This document shows, in pieces, positions 17,536-26,625 of a stretch of 64,000 nt of DNA; within the stretch, counting starts at the first letter, position 1, and every line of letters starts with the position of its first letter. The DNA comes from Castellaniella sp049650445. GTDB lineage: Bacteria > Pseudomonadota > Gammaproteobacteria > Burkholderiales > Burkholderiaceae_B. Below the pieces are notes generated by a model. The model did no database searches and was not told where the DNA came from. It saw nothing but the letters and a program-made list of their open reading frames with translations. Position numbers and translations under genes: made by a program. The stretch lies in NCBI RefSeq assembly GCF_049650445.1, contig NZ_JBASAD010000022.1:1-64000 (forward strand), written 5' to 3'.

Positions 17536-17644
17536 CATCCCTCCACGTCGCGGCCTGCAGGCCGCTTCGATTCGTCATGCTGAAAACCCCTTCGAATTGC
17601 GGCATCCCTCCACGTCGCGGCCTGCAGGCCGCTTCGATTCGTCA
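17536..17644. repeat. Two direct copies of a 42-bp palindrome-bearing repeat
   Basis: The same 42 bases occur at 17536-17577 and 17603-17644, each containing the perfect 16-bp palindrome GCGGCCTGCAGGCCGC. The copies start 67 bases apart. This looks like a REP-type intergenic element between the convergent tsdA and dnr-like genes. Confidence 0.8.
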
Positions 17645-17647
17645 GGC

Positions 17648-17676
17648 GTAGGACAGTCCGCAGAGGACTGTCCTAC
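17648..17676. terminator. Hairpin between convergent tsdA and dnr-like gene
   Basis: Arms GTAGGACAGTC (17648-17658) and GACTGTCCTAC (17666-17676) form an 11-bp perfect stem with a seven-base loop. There is no strong T-tract, so it may be a repeat-type hairpin that doubles as a weak bidirectional terminator. Confidence 0.5.
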
Positions 17677-17684
17677 GTCCGGAC

Positions 17685-18344
17685 TCATCCCTTATAACCT
17701 CTCAGTCCGTCGGGATCCAGGATGGTGTATTCGCGGCCCCGAACGCGGATCAGGCCGCGGCCGCTCAGTTCGCGCAGGATGCGGGAAAAGTGTTCCGGGG
17801 TCAGGTTCAGGCGCGAAGCAACGACGGCCTTGCTGATCTCGATGCGAAAGGGTTCCCCCGCCTCGCCCCGCCATTCGCGCAGCAGATAGGTGATCAGGCG
17901 CTGGGCGCCGGTGTGCAGGGTGTAGGCCTCGACGTCGCCCATCAGGGTGTACAGACGCTGGCTCAGGCCGGCCAGCATCTTGCGCGCCATGCCGGGATTG
18001 CGGTCAAGCTGATCGAACAGTGCATCGCGCCCCACATGCAGCAGCAGCGTGTCGCGCAGGGCCTCGGCAGTGACGATGTAGTCCTTGCCCATGAACATCA
18101 AGGCCTCGCCGAAACCGTCGCCCGGGCCGATCAGGCGCACGACGCGCTCCACCCCTGAGGTCGAAACGAACACCAGCTTCACCTGGCCGTAGACCACCAC
18201 GTGGAACCCCAGGCAGGGATCGCCACGCCGGAAGATGATGTCCCCGCGCACGGCGCTGATCTCGCTGGTGCCCCGGGCAATGGGGTCCAGATCCTGTGGC
18301 TGCAGTTCGTTGAACAGCGGCACCTGAGAGAGCAGATCGCGCAT
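17685..18344 (-). CDS. dnr: Dnr-like CRP/FNR-family regulator
   Basis: The 219-residue protein has an N-terminal cyclic-nucleotide-type beta barrel, a dimerisation helix and a C-terminal HTH whose recognition helix contains E-x-x-SR (TPEHFSRILREL), predicting binding to TTGAT/TTGAC half-sites. It has a single cysteine, so it cannot carry the FNR 4Fe-4S cluster; it is closer to Dnr/NnrR-type regulators that respond to nitric oxide. The ATG at 18344 was chosen because the longer frame upstream is antisense to the neighbouring gene. It is divergent from the ybaN-like gene and lies near hemN, which has a matching box. Confidence 0.85.
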   Translation of the reverse strand: MRDLLSQVPLFNELQPQDLDPIARGTSEISAVRGDIIFRRGDPCLGFHVVVYGQVKLVFVSTSGVERVVRLIGPGDGFGEALMFMGKDYIVTAEALRDTLLLHVGRDALFDQLDRNPGMARKMLAGLSQRLYTLMGDVEAYTLHTGAQRLITYLLREWRGEAGEPFRIEISKAVVASRLNLTPEHFSRILRELSGRGLIRVRGREYTILDPDGLRGYKG

Positions 18345-18413
18345 CCGGGCGTGACGCGTGCGGTCGTCGCCCCCACCCCGCAGACGCCACGGGTTGATAG
18401 AATCCCCCGTACG

Positions 18414-18839
18414 ATGATCCGCGCTCTCCTGACCTTCCTGGGTATCGTGGCCCTGGCCCTGGGCATGCTGGGCATCTTCCTGCCCCTGCTGCCCACCACC
18501 CCCTTTCTGCTGCTGGCGGCTTTCTGCTTCCTGCGCAGTTCGCCGCGCATGCATGCCTGGTTGATGTCCCATCGCATCCTCGGTCCGTACATCCGCGACT
18601 TTCAGGCGGGGCGCGGTATCCCCTTGCGCAGCAAATGCATCGCGCTGGCCTTCATGTGGCCCTCGCTGGCCCTGTCGGCCTGGGTCATGCCGGTGCCCTG
18701 GGCGCGCTGGTTCCTGCTGATCCCGGGCATCGGCGTGACGATCTACCTGTGGCGCCTGCCCACCCGGCCGGCGGGCGACGCCGACGTGGCCACGCACACA
18801 CAGGACCCGATCACCCCCGATCAGATCAAGCGGGAATAG
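18414..18839 (+). CDS. YbaN-like DUF454 inner-membrane protein
   Basis: The 141-residue protein shows the DUF454 pattern: ALGMLGIFLPLLPTTPFLLLAAFCFLRSSPRMHAWL, then HRILGPYIRDFQAGRGIP, and two further membrane segments. The function of the family is unknown. Its 3' end overlaps hemN convergently by 19 bases. Neighbouring a Dnr-like gene and hemN is common for this family in betaproteobacteria, as I recall, suggesting a link to anaerobic or haem metabolism. Confidence 0.85.
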   Translation: MIRALLTFLGIVALALGMLGIFLPLLPTTPFLLLAAFCFLRSSPRMHAWLMSHRILGPYIRDFQAGRGIPLRSKCIALAFMWPSLALSAWVMPVPWARWFLLIPGIGVTIYLWRLPTRPAGDADVATHTQDPITPDQIKRE

Positions 18840-20251
18840 GTCGCCACCCGGGGCCGGCGCACGTACTGATCGAACACCATCGCCAGCGCGCGCACGAACA
18901 CGCGTCCCTTGGGCAGCACCCGCAGGCCGCGCGCATCCAGCTCCAGCAAACCGGCGTTCGCATAGGGGCGCAAACGGGCCAGTTCGTCCGCAAAACAGGA
19001 CTCGAAGGAACGGCCGTGGCGCGCCTGGAAATCAGCGAAATCCAGCGGCATGCTGCACATGACGGTCATGATGACCTCGCGGCGCAGGGCGTCCTCCGGG
19101 CTCAGGTCGAAACCCTTGGCCGTGGGCAGTTCGCCCTGCTGCAGACAGTCGCGGTAGGCGTTCAGGGAATGGTGGTTCTGGATGTAAGCGTCGCCGACCT
19201 TGCCGATCGCCGAAACGCCGAAGCCCACCAGATCACATTCCGCGCGGGTGGTGTAACCCTGGAAATTGCGATGCAGGCTCTGGTTCAGGCGCGCCCGGTT
19301 GAGCTCGTCGTCGGGCTTGGCGAAATGGTCCAACCCGATATAGACATAGCCGGCCGCCAGCAGACGGCGCACCGACATCAGGAAGATCCCCAGGCGCGTG
19401 TCGGCGCTGGGCAGGTCTTCGGCGTGAATCAGGCGCTGCGCCTTGAAGCGGTCAGGCAGGTGGGCGTAGTTGTACAGGGCGATACGATCGGGGGATAGCT
19501 CGATCAACTGGTCCAGGGTGCGGCTGAAACTGTCCAGCGTCTGCTTGGGCAGACCGTAGATCAGATCGGCGTTGATCGACTGAAAACCGTTGTCCCGGCT
19601 GGCCTGCAGGGCCGTACGCACCATGTCATACGGCTGGATGCGGTTGACCGCCGCCTGCACCAGGGGATCGAAGTCCTGCACGCCGAAGCTGGTGCGATTG
19701 AAGCCCAGCCCCGCCAGCATGGTCAGCGACGCAGGCGTGACGGTGCGTGGATCGATCTCTACGCCCAGTTCGGCGTCGGGGGTGAATTCGACGTGGCGGC
19801 GGATCCGGTCCATCAACGCAGTCAGTTCGTCCGCACTCAGGAAGGTCGGCGTGCCGCCCCCCAGGTGCAGTTGAATCGCGCGGTTGTGGCGACCCAGGTG
19901 CGGGCCGACCTGGTCGATTTCCTGGTACAGGACATCCAGGTATTCAGCCGAACGGCTGTGGTCCTGGGTGATGATCTTGTTGCATGCACAGAAATAGCAC
20001 AGCGACTCGCAAAACGGCAGGTGCACGTAGACCGACAGGGGCGGCGCCTGCTCGGCCGCTGCCCGCTCTTGAAGACGCGCGACGTAGGCCGCAGCCGGGT
20101 AGTCCTGCTGAAAACGGTCGGCCGTCGGATACGAGGTGTAGCGCGGGCCGGACTGGTCGAAGCGACGGATCAGCGCCTCGGAAATTTCCAGGTCGGGAAA
20201 AGCGATGGTCTCCGCAGAGGAGGCCTCGGCGGGCGTTTCTTGGGTCGTCAT
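18821..20251 (-). CDS. hemN: Oxygen-independent coproporphyrinogen III oxidase (radical SAM)
   Basis: The 476-residue enzyme makes protoporphyrinogen IX from coproporphyrinogen III without oxygen. The radical-SAM cluster motif is CESLCYFCACN, followed by GGGTPTFLS and the HemN-specific GPRYTSYPTADRF near the N-terminus. The length matches true HemN rather than HemW. An FNR-type box lies 109 bases upstream of the ATG, consistent with anaerobic induction by the nearby Dnr-like regulator. The N-terminal 20 residues are poorly conserved, so a start a few codons downstream is possible. Confidence 0.93.
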   Translation of the reverse strand: MTTQETPAEASSAETIAFPDLEISEALIRRFDQSGPRYTSYPTADRFQQDYPAAAYVARLQERAAAEQAPPLSVYVHLPFCESLCYFCACNKIITQDHSRSAEYLDVLYQEIDQVGPHLGRHNRAIQLHLGGGTPTFLSADELTALMDRIRRHVEFTPDAELGVEIDPRTVTPASLTMLAGLGFNRTSFGVQDFDPLVQAAVNRIQPYDMVRTALQASRDNGFQSINADLIYGLPKQTLDSFSRTLDQLIELSPDRIALYNYAHLPDRFKAQRLIHAEDLPSADTRLGIFLMSVRRLLAAGYVYIGLDHFAKPDDELNRARLNQSLHRNFQGYTTRAECDLVGFGVSAIGKVGDAYIQNHHSLNAYRDCLQQGELPTAKGFDLSPEDALRREVIMTVMCSMPLDFADFQARHGRSFESCFADELARLRPYANAGLLELDARGLRVLPKGRVFVRALAMVFDQYVRRPRVATYSRLI

Positions 20252-20359
20252 GCGGCAAACTCCTGCGACAAGGCCGCGCCGGAAACCGAGAGGACCGGTG
20301 CTTCAGGCGGCATTGTTCTACATTTCAACATAGTGTCCCTGAAAAATCCTCCTACCGAC

Positions 20360-20373
20360 TTGACGCAAGTCAA
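20360..20373. promoter_or_regulatory. hemN: FNR/Dnr-type box upstream of hemN
   Basis: TTGACGCAAGTCAA is a perfectly symmetrical variant (TTGAC-N4-GTCAA) of the FNR-family site. It is placed 109 bases upstream of the hemN ATG and about 127 bases before the mrpA homologue on the other strand. Confidence 0.75.
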
Positions 20374-20499
20374 GCCGGTGTCTTCGCGTATCATTGAACC
20401 ATTCCGCGCACCCACGCCCGGCCATGTCCTTCGCATCCGGCGATTTGTCCGGCAAGGACCCGCGGGCTGTGTGTTTCCGATTTCCGTATCATCCACCCC

Positions 20500-23397
20500 A
20501 TGCTCCTGACCCTGATCCTCGCGATCCCGTTTGCCGGCAGCCTGTGCGCCTCGCTGCTGCCCGCGACCGCGCGCCGGGCGGGAGCCTGGCTGGCGGGCGG
20601 CAGCGCACTGGCCTGCCTGATCCTGACGCTGTGGCTCACCCCCGAAGTCGCCGCCTCAGGCGTCATCAAGCTCAGCCTGCCCTGGATCCCCACCCTGGGG
20701 GTGGACCTGACCCTGCGCATGGACGGCTACGCCTGGCTGTTCGCCGTGATCATCTCGGCCATGGGTGCCCTGATCGCCTTGTACGCCCATTATTACCTGT
20801 CGGCTCAGGACCCGGTCCCCCGCTTCTTCACTTTTCTGCTCAGCTTCATGGGCGCCATGCTGGGCGTAGTGCTGGCCGGCAACCTGATCCAATTGCTGGT
20901 GTTCTGGGAGCTGACCAGCCTGTCCTCGTTCATGCTGATCGGCTACTGGCACCACCGCATGGACGCCCGGCGCGGCGCGCGGATGGCCCTGCTGGTGACC
21001 GGCGCCGGCGGCTTCTGCCTGCTGGCCAGCATGCTCATCATTGGCCACATCGTCGGCAGCTACGATCTGGACGCGGTACTCGCGGCCGCCACGGCGATCC
21101 GGAGTCACCGCTGGTACCCCATCCTGCTGGTGCTGCTGGCCCTGGGTGCCCTGACCAAAAGCGCCCAGTTTCCCTTCCATTTCTGGCTGCCCAACGCCAT
21201 GGCGGCCCCCACCCCGGTATCGGCCTACCTGCACTCGGCCACCATGGTGAAGGCAGGCGTCTTCCTGCTGGCACGCTTCTGGCCGATCTTCTCCGGCACC
21301 GACTGGTGGACCTGGATCATCGGCGGCGCGGGCCTGTGCTCGCTGCTGCTGGGTGCCTATGCCGCCACCTTCCAGCGCGACATGAAGGGCGTGCTGGCCT
21401 ACTCCACCATCAGCCACCTGGGTCTGATCACCCTGCTGCTGGGCATGAACAGCCGCCTGGCCCTGGTGGCCGCCGTGTTCCACATCATCAACCACGCCAC
21501 TTTCAAGGCGTCGCTGTTCATGGCGGCGGGGATCGTCGATCACGAAAGCGGCACCCGCGACCTGACCCGCCTGTCCGGCCTGCGGACCCTGATGCCGCTG
21601 ACCGCGACACTGGCCATGGTGTCGGCCGCCGCCATGGCGGGCGTGCCGCTGCTCAACGGCTTCATCTCGAAGGAAATGTTCTTCGCGGAAACCGTCTTCA
21701 TCACCGGGCACTGGGCCAGCCGCTGGGGCCTGCCGATCGCCGCCGTGGTGGCAGGCGCCTTCAGCGTGGCGTATTCGCTGCGCTTCATCCTGCAGGTATT
21801 CTTCGGCCCGCCTGCGACCGATCTGCCGCGCACGCCGCACGATCCGCCCCGCATGATGCTGATCCCCTGCGCGGTGCTGGTGCTGTTCTGCCTGGCCGTA
21901 GGCATTCTGCCCGGCCTGTTCCTGGAACCCGTCCTGAACATGGTCATGCGGTCCCTGCTGGGCAATCACATCCCGGTCTACGACCTGCAGGTCTGGCACG
22001 GCCTGAACCTGCCCCTGCTGATGAGTCTGGCCGCCATGGTCGCCGGCATCGGCCTGTACCTGGCGCTGCGCGCGCGCGACCGGCGCACACCAGGTCAGGT
22101 GCCCCTGATCTACCGCCTGGACGGGCGCCAGTCCTTCGAATCCCTGCTGGAGGCCATCGACGCCGGCTCGGCACGGCTGCTGTCCTGGTTGCAGACCCAG
22201 CGGCTGCAACCCCAGGCGCTGTTGCTGGTACTGGCCACCGGCGCAGTCGCGTTGCTGCCGCTGCTGCCGGGCGGCTGGTGGCCGCACGTCGCCATCACCA
22301 CCCCGGCACAATGGTCCTTCGGGCTGATGTGGCTGGCGGGCGGCGCCTGCGCCCTGGCGGCGGCCTACCAGGCCAAATACCACCGCGCCGCCTCGCTGAT
22401 GCTGGCCGGTGCGGCCGGCCTGACCACCTGCGTCACCTTCGCCTGGCTGTCGGCCCCCGACCTGGCCCTGACCCAGCTCACGGTCGAAGTCGTCACCACC
22501 GTGCTCATCCTGCTGGGGCTGCGCTGGCTGCCGCCCCGCATCGAGGAATTCCCCGGCCCCACGCCGCAGATGACGCGCTGGCGGCGGCGGCGCGACTTCC
22601 TGGTGGCCGGGGCCGCAGGCACCATGATGGCGGTCCTGGCCTACGTCATGATGACGCGCCCCTCGGCGCACGACAGCATTGCCGCCTATTTCGTCCAGCA
22701 GGCCTTGCCCCTGGGCGGCGGCGCCAACGTGGTCAACGTGATCCTGGTCGATTTCCGCGCCTTCGACACCTTCGGAGAAATCACGGTGCTGGGGGTCGTG
22801 GCGCTCAGCGTGTACGCACTGCTGCGACGCTTCCGCCCGCCGGCAGAAACCATTGCCGCGCCGCTGCGCCATCGCGGCGGCGACACGCCGGCCGCCTTCG
22901 AGGAACCCGATCTGCGGGCGCCGCTGCCCGAGGGCACGATGCGCGTGCCCGCCGTCCTGGTGCGGCTGCTGCTGCCGGTCTCCACCCTGATCTCGCTGTA
23001 CTTCCTGCTGCGCGGCCACAACCTGCCGGGCGGCGGCTTCATCGGCGGACTGATCATGGCCACCGGCATCATCCTGCAATACCTGGTGGGTGGCATTCTG
23101 TGGGTCGAAGCCCGTCCCCTGATCCGCCCGCAAGCCTGGATCGCCCTGGGTCTGCTGGTGGCCGGCGCCGCCGCCATGGCGGTATGGTGGGTCGGCAAGC
23201 CCTTGCTCGCTGCCCATGCGCTGGACCTGGCCCTGCCCCTGGTCGGCACCCTGCACCTGTCCAGCGTGCTGCTGTTCGATCTGGGCGTCTACATGCTGGT
23301 GGTGGGCGCGACGGTCCTGATGATCATCGCCCTGGCGCACCAGTCCCTGCGCTTCTACCGCAAGCTCACTGAAGCTGCGGACACGGTCGAGGCCTGA
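20500..23397 (+). CDS. mrpA: Mrp-type Na+/H+ antiporter subunit A fused to subunit B
   Basis: A 965-residue protein with a NuoL-like proton-antiporter domain over roughly residues 1-500 (including ALTKSAQFPFHFWLPNAMAAPTPVSAYLHSATMVKAG), a C-terminal membrane region, and an MrpB-type domain near residues 820-950 (LRGHNLPGGGFIGGLIMATGIILQYL). Mrp complexes exchange sodium for protons and need all subunits. The A-B fusion is the usual six-gene proteobacterial form. Subunit C starts two bases after the stop. Confidence 0.93.
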   Translation: MLLTLILAIPFAGSLCASLLPATARRAGAWLAGGSALACLILTLWLTPEVAASGVIKLSLPWIPTLGVDLTLRMDGYAWLFAVIISAMGALIALYAHYYLSAQDPVPRFFTFLLSFMGAMLGVVLAGNLIQLLVFWELTSLSSFMLIGYWHHRMDARRGARMALLVTGAGGFCLLASMLIIGHIVGSYDLDAVLAAATAIRSHRWYPILLVLLALGALTKSAQFPFHFWLPNAMAAPTPVSAYLHSATMVKAGVFLLARFWPIFSGTDWWTWIIGGAGLCSLLLGAYAATFQRDMKGVLAYSTISHLGLITLLLGMNSRLALVAAVFHIINHATFKASLFMAAGIVDHESGTRDLTRLSGLRTLMPLTATLAMVSAAAMAGVPLLNGFISKEMFFAETVFITGHWASRWGLPIAAVVAGAFSVAYSLRFILQVFFGPPATDLPRTPHDPPRMMLIPCAVLVLFCLAVGILPGLFLEPVLNMVMRSLLGNHIPVYDLQVWHGLNLPLLMSLAAMVAGIGLYLALRARDRRTPGQVPLIYRLDGRQSFESLLEAIDAGSARLLSWLQTQRLQPQALLLVLATGAVALLPLLPGGWWPHVAITTPAQWSFGLMWLAGGACALAAAYQAKYHRAASLMLAGAAGLTTCVTFAWLSAPDLALTQLTVEVVTTVLILLGLRWLPPRIEEFPGPTPQMTRWRRRRDFLVAGAAGTMMAVLAYVMMTRPSAHDSIAAYFVQQALPLGGGANVVNVILVDFRAFDTFGEITVLGVVALSVYALLRRFRPPAETIAAPLRHRGGDTPAAFEEPDLRAPLPEGTMRVPAVLVRLLLPVSTLISLYFLLRGHNLPGGGFIGGLIMATGIILQYLVGGILWVEARPLIRPQAWIALGLLVAGAAAMAVWWVGKPLLAAHALDLALPLVGTLHLSSVLLFDLGVYMLVVGATVLMIIALAHQSLRFYRKLTEAADTVEA

Positions 23398-23398
23398 C

Positions 23399-23740
23399 AT
23401 GGAATGGATACTGGCACTGGCAATCGGCGTACTCGCAGGCTCGGGAGTCTGGCTGCTGCTGCGGCCACGCACCTTCCAGTTCATCATGGGCCTGGCGCTG
23501 CTCAGCTATGCGGTCAATCTGTTCATCTTCGCCATGGGACGGCTGCGGGTGGACGCGCCGCCGGTCATCGATCCGGCCTGGACCGACCCGGCACGCTACG
23601 CCGACCCCCTGCCCCAGGCTCTGGTGCTGACCGCCATCGTCATCGGCTTTGCCACCACGGCGCTGTTTCTGGTCGTGCTGCTGGCTTCGCGCGGGATGAG
23701 CGACACCGACCACGTGGACGGTGAGGAACATCGCCCATGA
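23399..23740 (+). CDS. mrpC: Mrp antiporter subunit C (NuoK-like)
   Basis: A 113-residue protein with three membrane helices homologous to NuoK, including FQFIMGLALLSYAVNLFIFAMGR. It is an obligate subunit of the Mrp complex. It overlaps the next gene by four bases. Confidence 0.9.
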   Translation: MEWILALAIGVLAGSGVWLLLRPRTFQFIMGLALLSYAVNLFIFAMGRLRVDAPPVIDPAWTDPARYADPLPQALVLTAIVIGFATTALFLVVLLASRGMSDTDHVDGEEHRP

Positions 23741-25386
23741 ACATCTGGCTGCAACACCTGCCGGTCCTGCCGGTCCTGATCCCCCTGCTTGCGGCGGCGC
23801 TGATGCTGCTGACTCGCGACAACCAGCGGCGGCTGCGCGTGGCACTGGGCGCGGTCGCGCTCGGCCTGATGGCGCTGACCGCCCTGATGCTGGTGCGCGC
23901 CACCCAGGGCATCGGCGCGCCGCACTGGCCCGACGGCGTCGGCGTCTACCTGCTGGGCAACTGGCCCGCACCCTTCGGCATCGTGCTGGTGGCCGACCGG
24001 CTGGCCGCGCTGATGCTGGGCCTGACGGCGGTGCTGGGCCTGTGCGCCTGGATCTACGCCACGGCCCGCTGGGACCGGGCCGGCAGCCACTTCCATCCTC
24101 TGTTCCTGCTGATCATGATGGGCCTGAACGGCGCCTTCCTGACGGGCGACCTGTTCAATCTGTTCGTCTTCTTCGAGATCCTGCTGACCGCATCCTACGG
24201 CCTGATGCTGCACGGCTCGGGCAAGCGCCGGGTCGGCGCCGCCCTGCACTACATCGCCGTCAATCTGATTGCGTCCTTCCTGCTGCTGGTGGCCATCGCC
24301 CTGATCTACGGCCTGACCGGCACGCTGAACCTGGCCGACCTGTCGGTGCGCGCCCTGGCCCTGCACGGCGCGGATCGGCAACTGTTCGACAGCGCAGCGG
24401 CGATCCTGGGGGCCGCCTTCCTGATCAAGGCCGCCGCCTGGCCGCTGAACTTCTGGCTGCCGAACACCTATTCCGAAGCCGCCGCGCCGGTGGCCGCGCT
24501 GTTCGCCATCATGACCAAGGTCGGCATCTACGCCCTCCTGCGCATCGGTTCGCTGCTGCTGCCGGCCGGCGCCCCGGCAGCCTTCGGCGGCGCCTGGATG
24601 TTTCCCGCCGGGATCGCCACCCTGGCCTTCGGCACCCTGGGCATGCTGGCCAGCACCCAGGCGCGGCGCATCGCCGCCTACGCCATCATCACATCCTCGG
24701 GCACGCTGTTCGCCGCCCTGGGCATGCCCGGCGCCACCCTGACCGGCCCGGCCCTGTACTACCTGCTCAGCTCGGTTCTGGCGCTGGGCGCCCTGTTCCT
24801 GCTGCTGGAGCTGACCGAGCGCAGCCAGTCCTTTGGCGCCGACATGCTGGCCATCACCCAGGAAGCCTACGAGAACGACGACCCTGACGCCGCCGACCTG
24901 AGCGGCCAGACGGTGGGCGTGCCGCTGCCAGCCACCATGGCCTTCCTGGGCCTGAGCTTCTTTGCCTGCGCCCTGCTCATCATCGGCCTGCCGCCGCTGT
25001 CGGGCTTCGTGGCGAAATTCTCGCTGCTGTCGGCCGCGTTGCGCACCGCCGAATACGGCGCGCCCACGGTCAACGTCTGGCTGCTGGTGGCGGCCATGCT
25101 GTGCTCCGGCGTGGCCGCCCTGATCGCCCTGGGCCGCTGCGGTGTGCGCCTGTTCTGGGTGCCGGAGGACCTGCACATCCCGACCCTGCGGCTGAACGAG
25201 GCCATCCCCGTCCTGGTGCTGTTGTCGGCCTGCGCCCTGCTGACGGTACGCGCCGGGTCCGTGATGGCCTACCTGGAAGACACCGCCTGGTATCTGGACC
25301 AACCGGGCCGCTACGTCGAAGCGGTGCTGGGCCAGGGCCCGCACGTCTTTCCCGACCCGGCCACCGGTCACGGAGCGCCGCGATGA
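23737..25386 (+). CDS. mrpD: Mrp antiporter subunit D (NuoN/M-like)
   Basis: The 549-residue protein belongs to the proton-antiporter family, with LTGDLFNLFVFFEILLTASYGLML and ILGAAFLIKAAAWPLNFWLPNTYSEAAAPVAALFAIMTKVGIYA containing the conserved glutamate and lysine used for ion translocation. It is a core Mrp subunit and overlaps both its neighbours by four bases. Confidence 0.92.
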   Translation: MNIWLQHLPVLPVLIPLLAAALMLLTRDNQRRLRVALGAVALGLMALTALMLVRATQGIGAPHWPDGVGVYLLGNWPAPFGIVLVADRLAALMLGLTAVLGLCAWIYATARWDRAGSHFHPLFLLIMMGLNGAFLTGDLFNLFVFFEILLTASYGLMLHGSGKRRVGAALHYIAVNLIASFLLLVAIALIYGLTGTLNLADLSVRALALHGADRQLFDSAAAILGAAFLIKAAAWPLNFWLPNTYSEAAAPVAALFAIMTKVGIYALLRIGSLLLPAGAPAAFGGAWMFPAGIATLAFGTLGMLASTQARRIAAYAIITSSGTLFAALGMPGATLTGPALYYLLSSVLALGALFLLLELTERSQSFGADMLAITQEAYENDDPDAADLSGQTVGVPLPATMAFLGLSFFACALLIIGLPPLSGFVAKFSLLSAALRTAEYGAPTVNVWLLVAAMLCSGVAALIALGRCGVRLFWVPEDLHIPTLRLNEAIPVLVLLSACALLTVRAGSVMAYLEDTAWYLDQPGRYVEAVLGQGPHVFPDPATGHGAPR

Positions 25387-25871
25387 AGCGCCTGCTCCAC
25401 GCCTTGCCGCTGGCCTGCCTGCTGCTGATCCTCTGGCTGGTGCTGAACGACAGCCTGTCGACGGGCCATCTGGTCCTGGGGACGGTCATCGCCCTGACGC
25501 TCGCCCTGCTGGCCCCGATCCTGCGCCCGGTACGCGCGCGTCTGTCGCATCCGCTCACGGCCCTGCGCCTGACCTGGCACGTCGCCGTCGACATCGCCCG
25601 CTCGAACCGCGACGTCGGACGCATCATCCTGCGCGGCCCCCGGGCCAATGCCCATCCGGGCTTTCTGGACATCCCGCTGCGCATCCGCGACCCGCACGGC
25701 CTGGCGGCGCTGGCCTGCATCGTCACCTTCACGCCCGGCACCGTCTGGTCCGGCCACGATCCCGAGCGCAACGTCCTGACCTTGCACGTGCTGGACCTGA
25801 GTGATCCCCAGGGCCTGACCCACATCATCCAGGACCGCTACGAACGCCCCCTGATGGAGATCTTCGAATGA
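25383..25871 (+). CDS. mrpE: Mrp antiporter subunit E
   Basis: A 162-residue protein with two N-terminal membrane segments and the MrpE hallmark IVTFTPGTVW. The ATG at 25383 overlaps the mrpD stop (ATGA). It belongs to the small cytoplasm-facing subunits of the Mrp complex. Confidence 0.9.
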   Translation: MKRLLHALPLACLLLILWLVLNDSLSTGHLVLGTVIALTLALLAPILRPVRARLSHPLTALRLTWHVAVDIARSNRDVGRIILRGPRANAHPGFLDIPLRIRDPHGLAALACIVTFTPGTVWSGHDPERNVLTLHVLDLSDPQGLTHIIQDRYERPLMEIFE

Positions 25872-26152
25872 GCGCGACGCTACTGTACTGGGCTGGCGGC
25901 TTTGCCCTGCTGTGCTTCACCCTGGGGCTGGGCTGCGCCGCCGTGCGCCTGATCCGAGGCCCCGGCGCCGAGGACCGCGTCCTGGCCCTGGACACCCTCT
26001 ACATCAACGGCATGCTGATCCTGCTGGTGCTGGGCCTGCGCTTCGAGGCCGGGCTGTATTTCGACGTGGCCCTGCTGATCGCCCTGTTCGGCTTCGTCGG
26101 CTCGGCCGCCCTGTCCAAATTCCTGCTGCGCGGCGAGGTGATCGAGCCATGA
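25868..26152 (+). CDS. mrpF: Mrp antiporter subunit F
   Basis: The 94-residue, three-helix protein has the MrpF signature RLIRGPGAEDRVLALDTL followed by LIALFGFVGSAALSKFLLRGEVIE. It is coupled to E and G by ATGA overlaps. Confidence 0.9.
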   Translation: MSATLLYWAGGFALLCFTLGLGCAAVRLIRGPGAEDRVLALDTLYINGMLILLVLGLRFEAGLYFDVALLIALFGFVGSAALSKFLLRGEVIEP

Positions 26153-26490
26153 CCGAACTGCCCCTGTGGGCCGCCGTGCCGGCGGCCCTGCTGCTCGTCC
26201 TGGCAGGGATCGTGACCCTGGTGGGTTCCCTCGGGCTGCTGCGCCTGCGCAGCTTTCCCGAACGCATGCACGCCCCGACCATGGGCATGACGATGGGGGC
26301 ATTCTGCGTCGCCCTGGCGGCCACCCTGGTCGCCAGTCTGCTGCAGCACCGGCCCATCGTCCACGAATGGCTGATCTGCCTGTTCCTGTTCATGACGGCG
26401 CCGGTCACGGCCATTCTGTTGATGCAGAGCGCGCGCCGCCGCCAGCGTACGCACCCGGATGCCGCCGATGCCCCGGATGGGTCTGAATGA
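26149..26490 (+). CDS. mrpG: Mrp antiporter subunit G
   Basis: A 113-residue, three-helix protein with the MrpG motif GLLRLRSFPERMHAPTMGMTMGAFC. It closes the operon. The true start is the ATG at 26149, overlapping mrpF. Confidence 0.9.
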   Translation: MTELPLWAAVPAALLLVLAGIVTLVGSLGLLRLRSFPERMHAPTMGMTMGAFCVALAATLVASLLQHRPIVHEWLICLFLFMTAPVTAILLMQSARRRQRTHPDAADAPDGSE

Positions 26491-26625
26491 TCTGGTTACT
26501 CTATGACTAGGGGAAACCCGTAAACTTGATTCGAAGCCGTGCGCGCGGTTCCGTTTCGCATCGCCCGCATGGTCCCTGAACCGAGCCGGGAATCGCCCGG
26601 GATCCACTCGCAAGGAGTGTTCATC

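Noticed and set aside
20656..23487. 943-codon open frame antisense to mrpA
   Set aside because: Gln/His/Gly-rich low-complexity translation typical of the antisense of a membrane-protein gene in high-GC DNA.
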